64,000 nucleotides of DNA. It comes from Clostridiales bacterium (GTDB lineage Bacteria > Bacillota > Clostridia > Christensenellales > CAG-138). Positions 1-5,529 of this stretch are shown piece by piece (positions within the stretch are counted from its first letter, which is position 1; each line of letters starts with the position of its first letter). The stretch spans positions 1 through 64,000 of the forward strand of contig DXWI01000001.1 of assembly GCA_019416935.1 (NCBI GenBank). The letters run 5' to 3'. Below the pieces are notes generated by a model. That model saw nothing but the letters and a program-made list of their open reading frames with translations. It ran no database searches and was not told the DNA's origin. The translations under genes and the position numbers were made by a program.

Positions 1-11
1 GTGCCTATTAT

Positions 12-107
12 ATCAGAAAAGGCCGCTTATAGCGACCTTTTTTGACAGGCTGAAGAAACTTTGTAAAGTTTCTTAAACTTCAAACTGACTTATATACCTT
101 TTCTGAT
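12..107. repeat. Nested inverted repeats near left edge
   Basis: An 11-bp perfect outer inverted repeat (12-22 and 97-107, core ATCAGAAAAGG) encloses the terminator hairpin at 17-43 and a second perfect 10-bp palindrome at 53-62/65-74. The 241 bp before the DUF2326 stop codon contain no gene that I can support; they hold these repeats and the operon terminator at 156-178. Confidence 0.45.
17..43 (+). terminator. Rho-independent terminator of a gene left of the window
   Basis: A short hairpin (GGCCGCT pairing with AGCGACC, one mismatch) is followed directly by TTTTTT on the + strand. No + strand gene ends inside the window before it, so it probably ends a transcript entering from the left. 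It is nested in a wider inverted repeat (12-22 with 97-107). Confidence 0.5.
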
Positions 108-155
108 TCTTTTTTATATAAAATCGCGCGTAAGAAAATATATAGAAAAAGAATA

Positions 156-178
156 GCAAAATCGCCCCAGACTGGGGC
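156..178 (-). terminator. Terminator of the DUF2326 operon
   Basis: GCCCCA (164-169) pairs with TGGGGC (173-178); on the minus strand the hairpin is followed by GATTTTGC. It lies about 65 bp past the DUF2326 stop codon and is the likely end of the long minus-strand operon as it existed before the conjugative element inserted. Confidence 0.5.
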
Positions 179-241
179 AGTTCCCCAGTAGTATGATTCG
201 GTATACTATATGCTGCTACTCACAAAACCACAAAACAATCT

Positions 242-925
242 TCATCCCCATGACCGGCCAAATAACTGCTTCCCGTCATCCGAAAGCTGTAGTACTGCCG
301 CCTCACTTAACATCTTGGATGTTTTTTCACTATACGAGCTCTGTTTATCTAATGCAATGATCACTTGTTTCCCGCAGGTCGAATACAATTCCACAATGTG
401 TTCTATTGCGTCATCTGATATTTGTTTCAATACAACAGAGTCATGTACCAAAACAGGAAGTTTAGTTAAGCCTAGTACAGCTAAGTCGTATACCACGAGC
501 CCCTTATATGCTATACCTGTGCCAGTATCATCAGGGGTAAAGAAACTGTATCCATTATCCATAAAATCCAACACAGGAGCATTGTAGGATCCCTCATATA
601 TTGCATCGTTGAGTCTGCTCATTTCTTCGTTAATTTGATATGCTACTGTAGCAAACTGCTGCCGCTTGACCTCCAATAGTCTTTTTTTATTAAAATCATG
701 GTTTTCTTTAAGCTGTTTCAATTTTGTATATGCACGATTCTCTTGTTCCATTCTCTCTTTCTCTCGGAGTAGCTCGGCGTGCCGACTAAGGATTATCTTC
801 GACAAATTGGGGTTAGATATTAATTCTTTTAACTGGCGTTCGTATTCATCGATAATCTGATTATATTCATCAATTTCCTTTTCTATCTTTGCCCGCTCAC
901 TTTTTAATTCAGATTTGTCTATCAT
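242..925 (-). pseudogene. DUF2326 ABC-type ATPase, C-terminal half (separated by ICE)
   Basis: This 227-codon frame is the C-terminal half of a DUF2326 protein, the Rad50-like ABC ATPase of ABC three-component systems. Residues from about 6 to 100 are a coiled coil. The tail carries a DDTGTGIAYK signature-like motif and a hydrophobic LPVLVHDS strand that resembles Walker B, ending at FGRSWG. The Walker A half is at 44973-45953, on the same strand, 44 kb away. The first five codons (MIDKS) come from the inserted element; true homology starts at the GAATTA codon pair at 905-910. The ATG has only a weak ribosome site, so this half is probably not usefully translated. Joining GAATT here to GAATT at 45013-45017 restores an uninterrupted 534-aa frame, a normal length for the family. 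Confidence 0.8.
906..910. other. attL: left junction of the conjugative element (AATTC)
   Basis: AATTC at 906-910 is repeated at 45013-45017 at the other end of the element. To the left is DUF2326 coding sequence, to the right non-homologous element DNA. The 5-bp shared core is what a Tn916-family integrase with short coupling sequences would leave. The exact crossover within or next to these bases cannot be fixed from one sequence. Confidence 0.7.
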
Positions 926-940
926 TTCATCCGAAATCCC

Positions 941-969
941 CGAAAACGCTGGTGTTTTCAGCGTTTTCG
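941..969. repeat. 11-bp inverted repeat inside the element's left end
   Basis: CGAAAACGCTG (941-951) and CAGCGTTTTCG (959-969) form a perfect 11-bp inverted repeat with a 7-nt loop, about 30 bp inside the left end. No T-run follows on the minus strand, so it is not an ordinary terminator for int. It could be an arm-type site for integrase or excisionase; that role is inferred only from position. Confidence 0.45.
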
Positions 970-998
970 CAACCTCGGAGTTGGCCTTTTCCCTTGTT

Positions 999-1033
999 TT
1001 TTCCCTTATGGGGAGAAATAAGGGAAAGTTTTT
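999..1033 (+). terminator. + strand terminator between attL and int
   Basis: TTTCCCTTAT pairs with ATAAGGGAAA around a short loop and is followed on the + strand by GTTTTTTT. It would stop transcription that enters the element from the left flank antisense to int. Confidence 0.5.
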
Positions 1034-2338
1034 TTATACGGCCCCCACTACCTGATCGAGCAGCCTTGCGGAAGTCCGCTTGGCTTCCCTTGTAGCGTGG
1101 GCGTAAATGTTCATTGTGGTACTTACGTCTGCGTGTCCGAGAAGCTCCTGCACATCCTTGGGCGCAGCACCGTTGGATAAGAGGTTGCTGGTATATGTAT
1201 GTCTCAACTGATGGAAATGGAAGTCATCCATATCACCCAGCTTTTTTCTTGCAGACCTGCAAACGATACTGACAGTGGATGGAGATTCATAGGCACCCTC
1301 TGGCCGCAGGCAGACGAAGGAAATCAAGTTATAGTCCTCCGGGGTTTCCTCCGTTCTTGGTAAAGAATAGACCTCATAATGAGTACGGTTTTTCTCCTTG
1401 ACCACACGGTAGTAATTCTGTCTGTAAAGCGGCCCGTACTTAATGCTGTTGAGCAGCTGTTCCTTTTTCGCCGCCCGCAGGATCGCTGCCAGTGTATCAC
1501 AGAAATCCACGGTGCGGATTTTCTTGCGTTTGGTCGGGCCTATCTCAGTTTTCTTCCTGGAGGAATTATATCGCATACTCCGGCGAACCGTCAGGCATTG
1601 CTCATTCAGATCAATGTCCTGCCATGTCAGGCTGCAAGCCTCGCCAATACGGAGGCCAGTAAAGTATGCAATCTGGATAGGCAAAAGAGCCGGATTCCCT
1701 TTCGCTTTCAGATGTTCAATCAGTTTGGTGTACTGCTGATAATTGATCGTGGGAATTTCGCCCGCCATATTACCATCTCCATCCTCTGCAAACATTTCGT
1801 AGTCCTCATCGTTAGAGTGCCTTACGACATAATCCATAGGATTGAAGGTAATCAACTTTTTGGGGAAAACTGCAAAGCGGAAGGAATTGTGAAGCACCGC
1901 CGAATACTGACGCATAGAACCAACGCTCAGGGCTTTCGCCGTTGTTCCGTCCTCGTTTGTACCTCCGAAGCTCAGGAAATCCATATAGTCTTGCAGATGC
2001 TCGGCCTTGATGGTTTTCAGCTTGCGCTTGCCGATAGGATGCTTTTTGATGCGGCTAACTGTACTTTCGTAGGCAGCTACCGTACCGTTGCTAAGAGAAC
2101 CGGGTTTCAATTCTTCCTCCACCCACATATCCAACATATCACCTAAAGTGATGTTCTTTGCCTGGGCAAGAAACTGTTTGCTTTCGTAATCGTCCATCGC
2201 TTTGCGAAGCAGAGATTCCGTTTCACTCTTACTCTCTGTGCCGGGAAATTCCTTCTGAACACGGTTGCCGCTGGCATCCTCTACATAAAAACGATAGTAC
2301 CACTTCTTTCCTTTCTTTCTAACAGAACCTTTTGCCAT
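1034..2338 (-). CDS. int: Tyrosine recombinase (integrase) of the element
   Basis: A 434-aa site-specific recombinase that should excise and integrate the element by way of a circular form. It starts with a basic arm-binding region (MAKGSVRKKGKKWYYRF), followed by a SAM-like core-binding domain at about 65-170 and a catalytic domain at about 200-425. Catalytic residues are visible: Arg in TGLRIGEA, His-x-x-Arg in HQLRHTY, His in LLGHADVSTT and the nucleophilic Tyr in MNIYAHAT. The start follows AAAGGAG with good spacing. It is the leftmost gene, downstream of xis, and reads toward attL as in Tn1549. It looks intact. Confidence 0.95.
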   Translation of the reverse strand: MAKGSVRKKGKKWYYRFYVEDASGNRVQKEFPGTESKSETESLLRKAMDDYESKQFLAQAKNITLGDMLDMWVEEELKPGSLSNGTVAAYESTVSRIKKHPIGKRKLKTIKAEHLQDYMDFLSFGGTNEDGTTAKALSVGSMRQYSAVLHNSFRFAVFPKKLITFNPMDYVVRHSNDEDYEMFAEDGDGNMAGEIPTINYQQYTKLIEHLKAKGNPALLPIQIAYFTGLRIGEACSLTWQDIDLNEQCLTVRRSMRYNSSRKKTEIGPTKRKKIRTVDFCDTLAAILRAAKKEQLLNSIKYGPLYRQNYYRVVKEKNRTHYEVYSLPRTEETPEDYNLISFVCLRPEGAYESPSTVSIVCRSARKKLGDMDDFHFHQLRHTYTSNLLSNGAAPKDVQELLGHADVSTTMNIYAHATREAKRTSARLLDQVVGAV

Positions 2339-2451
2339 TTCATTTCTCCTTTCGACGGTGGCAAATGGAACTGTTGTGATGTTATGCCCTGATTATATCA
2401 AAGGACGGACAACAATTCAACGATGCCATCTACAACTTGGAGCGGCCTGCT

Positions 2452-2760
2452 TTAGTCAGCACAGCGCACCTGGTTCTGATCCAGAAGGTCAACACCCTGG
2501 TTGATTTCCATAAAGCGGTCTATCACATCAGCGCGGATAATCATTTTACGGCCAATTTTCAGCACAGGGATTTTTCCCCAGCCCACCAACTGGCGAATGG
2601 TATTTCTGCCAATGCCGGTATAAGCGGCAGCTTCCTCAACCGTCAGGCCGATTCTGCTGTTTGCGGCTACCTGGCAGGAAAGAGATTTCCGCGATCTATT
2701 CTGTCCGGCAGAACCGGACTGTAAAACGCCACGAGGGGCGATCATAGTCGTTTGATTCAT
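2452..2760 (-). CDS. xis: Excisionase, MerR-type helix-turn-helix
   Basis: A 102-aa protein whose residues 40-92 form an excisionase-type winged helix-turn-helix (LTVEEAAAYTGIGRNTIRQL, then KIPVLKIGRKMIIRAD). The family bends DNA at the element ends and turns Int from integration to excision. The N-terminal 37 residues are basic and look unstructured; many relatives are shorter, about 67 aa, but AAGGAGG eight bases before the ATG at 2760 supports the long form. It lies 113 bp upstream of int on the same strand and is probably cotranscribed with it. Confidence 0.88.
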   Translation of the reverse strand: MNQTTMIAPRGVLQSGSAGQNRSRKSLSCQVAANSRIGLTVEEAAAYTGIGRNTIRQLVGWGKIPVLKIGRKMIIRADVIDRFMEINQGVDLLDQNQVRCAD

Positions 2761-2791
2761 CTCAAAGCCTCCTTACTAAGAGATAAAGAAA

Positions 2792-2852
2792 CAGCCACAC
2801 CGATACAGATTGGAGCCGTTATAACATAGCGGTACAAGCTCGGTGTGGCTGC
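2792..2852 (-). terminator. Long hairpin upstream of xis
   Basis: AGCCACACCGA at the left and TCGGTGTGGCT at the right pair across about 40 nt. On the minus strand the hairpin is followed by GTTTCTTTATC. It would terminate or attenuate transcription arriving from the sigma-like gene before it reaches xis-int. Confidence 0.5.
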
Positions 2853-3260
2853 TCTTATATATTTTGCTATTGCTACACTCGTCACTTTTGCCACGCGCCC
2901 CTGACGATAGGAATATTATAGGCCGCCCCTGGCAGGGCTGTCATAACTCCGCAGCGTCGTTTTACTCGTGCGCCGCAGGGTTCCCCCTCAAGTCTGTGGG
3001 AGGTCGTGAGAAAGTATCGTTAGCCCCCGCGCTGTCATCGCGCCCGGATTGCCACTCCGGGTCTAAGACTTCCGTTCATCGCTCTGGTGCTTGTCTGCTT
3101 CACCTCCTGCAAGCCACCGTCATCGCGCCGGGTCTTATGCCGCTACTCACGCGGGTTTCGTACCTATAATACCGTATATTCAGTTTTCAAAGATCTTGAG
3201 GTCACGAGGATAACGTGTCCTTCTAATAACCATGAGATTCTGGGGTTTTACATAAGGGGC
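2853..3260. other. GC-rich structured intergenic region, no gene seen
   Basis: About 400 bp between xis and the sigma-like gene hold no convincing open frame. The DNA is unusually GC-rich for this part of the element and repeats the words GCGCGATGAC (twice, minus strand) and AGACCCGG (twice). On the minus strand an AGGAGGTGAAG is followed after a gap by a 14-codon frame only. A regulatory leader or small RNA is possible; I see no known riboswitch pattern. Confidence 0.35.
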
Positions 3261-3686
3261 TTAAAGACGATTTTTCAAAAAAGTCTCCATGTTACGAAGT
3301 CCCCGCTGGATGGATTCGCTGACCGATGCAGCACTCACACCCTCACTCTTGGCAATCGCTGTTACAGTCAGTCCCAGGAAGTAATGAGCATAGACGCGCT
3401 TGGCCTGCTTGTCCGGCAGAGAGGCCATAGCAGCATGAAGCTGTTCCATCGTCACTTTGCGCTCGTAAATCTCACAAGGGGTCATAGATACGAACAGAGC
3501 TTCATACTCAATCCCATCCCCGCGATCCAGGGAATAATGGGCCTTGTGGTAATATGTACGGCGGCGGTATGCAGCGTCCAGCCGGTCATACTCCAGCATG
3601 ATGGCAGCTACTTCATCAGGAACCTCGATAATATAATCGGTATTATAATAATTGGGATAATGCTCCCGCAGATTGATTTTTGTCAT
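3261..3686 (-). CDS. Sigma-70 region 4-like regulator, copy 1
   Basis: A 141-aa protein. Its C-terminal 60 residues match the region-4 helix-turn-helix of sigma factors (LPDKQAKRVYAHYFLGLTV, then AKSEGVSAASVSESIQRGL); the N-terminal half (NYYNTDYIIEVPDEV) is typical of the Tn916 orf7 / Tn1549 class, thought to control transfer or excision gene expression. CGGAGGAAAG precedes the ATG. The gene is duplicated almost exactly at 12859-13284: the encoded proteins are identical and the DNA differs at only a few positions. It lies upstream of xis-int on the same strand. Confidence 0.8.
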   Translation of the reverse strand: MTKINLREHYPNYYNTDYIIEVPDEVAAIMLEYDRLDAAYRRRTYYHKAHYSLDRGDGIEYEALFVSMTPCEIYERKVTMEQLHAAMASLPDKQAKRVYAHYFLGLTVTAIAKSEGVSAASVSESIQRGLRNMETFLKNRL

Positions 3687-3891
3687 TGTCTTTCCTCCGT
3701 TTCAGATTAAAAGGGTCAAAAGTGAATCGGAGAAAACCGGCGGGGAGCGGCACCCGCAGGAGCCGACGAAAAGCCCCCGTTTTCGACAATGAAAAGCGCC
3801 GGACACTCGTATAGAGCATCCGGCGCGAAAACACCTGTTAGACGGATTATTCTGTTTTACATACGCTAATCGTTCCGGTTCATAGCCATAA
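3267..3891 (-). repeat. 625-bp direct repeat, copy 1 (with 12865-13489)
   Basis: Bases 3267-3891 match 12865-13489 (offset 9598) with about six single-base differences, which is roughly 99% identity. The repeat holds the whole sigma-like gene, its ribosome site and an upstream GC-rich hairpin, and homology stops abruptly at both ends. The copies are in the same orientation and enclose the 9-kb cargo and relaxase segment. Confidence 0.9.
3800..3830 (-). terminator. Hairpin upstream of the sigma-like gene
   Basis: GCGCCGGA pairs with TCCGGCGC; on the minus strand it is followed by TTTTC. It would end transcripts before the sigma-like gene. An identical copy lies in the second repeat near 13388-13428. 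It also explains the spurious 63-codon frame that spans it. Confidence 0.45.
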
Positions 3892-4150
3892 AGGGGTGGG
3901 GAACAACCAGGGCTTTTTTTCTTAGTTCACCTAACAGGTGAGCTATGAGAATGATTAAAACATGGGGTAAAAAGATCATAGCCGCCTCCAACGGCGGCTA
4001 CTTGAATTTGAGCGTACAAAAACGTCCCAGATAGCTGCCGTTTTTTTTAACGGCTGCCTGGGATGATTTTTAGAATATCATCCGCTCAAAACAGGAATGA
4101 TAATACTGGTTAACCCGTTTGATAGGGTGATTAAATTCCTCCTTCCAGAA
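3892..4150. other. Intergenic region with two hairpins, no firm gene
   Basis: This gap between the repeat and the Xre gene holds a GCCGCC/GGCGGC hairpin near 3982-4001 and a larger hairpin near 4029-4064 (CCCAG...CTGGG) followed on the minus strand by GTTTTTG, probably the terminator of a gene no longer present. A 29-codon + strand frame begins near 3945 (MRMIKTWGKK) after a purine-rich stretch; I cannot show that it is translated. Confidence 0.4.
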
Positions 4151-4153
4151 CGA

Positions 4154-4159
4154 TATAAT
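4154..4159 (+). promoter_or_regulatory. -10 box of the Xre gene
   Basis: A perfect TATAAT lies 20 bp before the ATG of the Xre gene; there is no good -35 match at 16-18 bp spacing, so the promoter may need an activator or be weak. Confidence 0.45.
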
Positions 4160-4178
4160 ACTATTGAGGTGAACGATT

Positions 4179-4538
4179 ATGCCGGAAGGTGATTTTTCAA
4201 AACTTGGCAACGCCATGAGGAATGCCCGCAAAAGCCGGGGCTTTACCCAGGAGCGATTGTCCGACGTGTCCGGTGTTTCTGTCCGTCATATAGCTAAAAT
4301 TGAAAAGGGCATTATCAATCCGTCTTTTGATATACTGGAGAAGCTGATAACAGCTCTCGGAACATCTTTTGACGCTTTCTACAATCCGGCAACGGATAAG
4401 GAGGCCGCAGAGCTTCAGGAAATCGTAAGTCTGTATAAGGCTTGTCCTCCTGATGGAAAGCGATTGATTGCAGCCACTACACGGGCCTTAGCCAATGAGC
4501 TGATGGACACAAACATGGAACATGAATCTAACAAGTGA
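4179..4538 (+). CDS. Xre-family transcriptional regulator
   Basis: A 119-aa DNA-binding protein with a Cro/C1 helix-turn-helix at about residues 9-63 (AMRNARKSRGFTQERLSDVS, then VSVRHIAKIEKG). The C-terminal 50 residues are helical and of unknown role. GAGGTGA precedes the ATG by seven bases. It is one of the few + strand genes of the element and diverges from the sigma-like gene. Xre regulators in this place in related elements control transfer or cargo genes; the target here is unknown. Confidence 0.82.
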   Translation: MPEGDFSKLGNAMRNARKSRGFTQERLSDVSGVSVRHIAKIEKGIINPSFDILEKLITALGTSFDAFYNPATDKEAAELQEIVSLYKACPPDGKRLIAATTRALANELMDTNMEHESNK

Positions 4539-4584
4539 AGCCAGCAGGTGAGGAAGCACCCTTGCCCGCTGGCTTTACTTTTCT
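4539..4584 (+). terminator. Terminator of the Xre gene
   Basis: AGCCAGC (4539-4545) pairs with GCTGGCT (4568-4574), extended by further internal pairs, followed by TTACTTTTC. It starts at the stop codon of the Xre gene. Confidence 0.7.
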
Positions 4585-4659
4585 CTGCGGGCAATTATGT
4601 ATTCGATTGTTTCTTTAAGTAATTATCCCGCAACTTTTGAAAAGATTTATGTCAATTCT

Positions 4660-4795
4660 GTGGAACGCATAAAGGCCAGGGAACAAAACTGGCAAGCAAT
4701 GCAGAGTGGTACACACTCTGCGATTTTGCTCTGCAAAATTGCTTGTTGGTGGACGGCCCCCAATCCCCCGGAACAGCTCCGTACCGGAGCTGGCT
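4660..4795. other. Candidate oriT: nested inverted repeats
   Basis: An outer 8-bp stem CAAGCAAT (4693-4700) / ATTGCTTG (4738-4745) encloses two perfect hairpins: GCAGAGTG/CACTCTGC (4701-4708/4714-4721) and ATTTTGC/GCAAAAT (4723-4729/4733-4739), giving a three-way junction. A further hairpin CAGCTCCG/CGGAGCTG follows at 4774-4792. No supported gene covers it. Dense inverted repeats in non-coding DNA of a conjugative element suggest an origin of transfer; the nick site cannot be placed. A structured RNA is the alternative. Confidence 0.4.
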
Positions 4796-4830
4796 GCGCG
4801 TTTCTGCGAAACACTTTATCAAAGGAGCCT

Positions 4831-5190
4831 CTATGCAAGATTAGCGGATTCAATGATATAAGCTATCAATTTTGAATAGTCGAATTGTCCCTTGATATAA
4901 TATTGCATGGCTCCCTGTGCGGTTGCCTGCTCCTGATAGCTGTCCTCGTCATGGCCGGTTAGAAACACCACGGGAATATCATTCTTTCTGGCATACGCCA
5001 GCACATCCAATCCTGTACCGTCCGGCAACTCCCAATCAGTGCAAACCAGTGAAATATCTTCTGTATCTAACAGAACTTTTGCCGTAGAAACAGTTGTAGT
5101 GGTACTAACCTGAATATTCTCCATATCAAAAAACATTTTCAAACCATTCAGAAATGTTTTATCATCATCAACGAGTAAAATTGACGCCAT
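4831..5190 (-). CDS. Stand-alone response-regulator receiver (CheY-like)
   Basis: A 119-aa receiver domain with no output domain. The acidic pocket is LVDDDK near the N terminus, the phospho-acceptor is the Asp of CTDWELPDG, with Thr in VVFLTGH and Lys in YYIKGQ, so it should be phosphorylatable. The start at 5190 follows GAGGGAGG; the frame extends 34 codons further upstream without a start signal. Its promoter carries the same double operator as the ABC operon and the kinase/regulator operon, so it belongs to that regulon. It may divert phosphate from the kinase or bind a partner; this is inference. Confidence 0.82.
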   Translation of the reverse strand: MASILLVDDDKTFLNGLKMFFDMENIQVSTTTTVSTAKVLLDTEDISLVCTDWELPDGTGLDVLAYARKNDIPVVFLTGHDEDSYQEQATAQGAMQYYIKGQFDYSKLIAYIIESANLA

Positions 5191-5219
5191 TCTGATTCCC
5201 TCCCTCGTCCTTTTACCAT

Positions 5220-5251
5220 ATTGTAAAATACAAAAGTCGCAAGAATGTCGC
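5220..5251 (-). promoter_or_regulatory. Regulated promoter of the receiver gene (operator site 1)
   Basis: On the minus strand GCGACATTCTT (5241-5251) is followed directly by GCGACTTTTGT (5230-5240), an 11-bp direct repeat, then four bases and the -10 box TACAAT (5220-5225). The same layout is found at 9117-9148 and 10960-10991. The repeat covers the -35 position, where no good -35 hexamer exists. Confidence 0.7.
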
Positions 5252-5257
5252 CATTTG

Positions 5258-5299
5258 CAAAAAAATAGAGCTTGCCATAGAAAAAATGACAAGCCCTAT
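5258..5299 (-). terminator. Terminator of the ABC exporter operon
   Basis: ATAGAGCTTG (5265-5274) pairs with CAAGCCCTAT (5290-5299) and is followed on the minus strand by TTTTTTT. It lies just past the 62-aa membrane gene and just before operator site 1. Confidence 0.7.
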
Positions 5300-5303
5300 A
5301 AAA

Positions 5304-5492
5304 TTACTTTTTCTCTTTGAAAGGTGCAATAAACAGCACTACCATTCCTAACAAATACACAAAATATAAGAAATAGGTGATGGTATTGCTCCACGGCCAA
5401 CTTAATTGGGGGTTGTTGAGAGCAACAGCTATAAAACATACGCCAATCACTAACATGGCAAAAGCGATAATCCTTGATTTTCGTTTGTTCAT
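5304..5492 (-). CDS. Small two-span membrane protein
   Basis: A 62-aa protein with a basic start (MNKRKSR) and two hydrophobic segments (about residues 8-26 and 37-55), ending in a lysine-rich tail. The start at 5492 follows AAAGGAATGA. It is the last gene of the ABC exporter operon, 37 bp after the permease. I do not recognise the family; it may be an accessory subunit or an immunity protein of the exporter. Confidence 0.6.
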   Translation of the reverse strand: MNKRKSRIIAFAMLVIGVCFIAVALNNPQLSWPWSNTITYFLYFVYLLGMVVLFIAPFKEKK

Positions 5493-5529
5493 ACAGTCAT
5501 TCCTTTCTATCTGCACTATACAAAAATTT

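Noticed and set aside
3643..3834. 63-codon minus-strand frame upstream of the sigma-like gene (also at 13241-13432)
   Set aside because: It runs through the GC-rich terminator hairpin, has no ribosome site and appears twice only because the whole 625-bp region is duplicated.
4597..4875. 92-codon + strand frame
   Set aside because: It covers the nested inverted repeats of the candidate oriT and runs antisense into the receiver gene; the product has no recognisable pattern.
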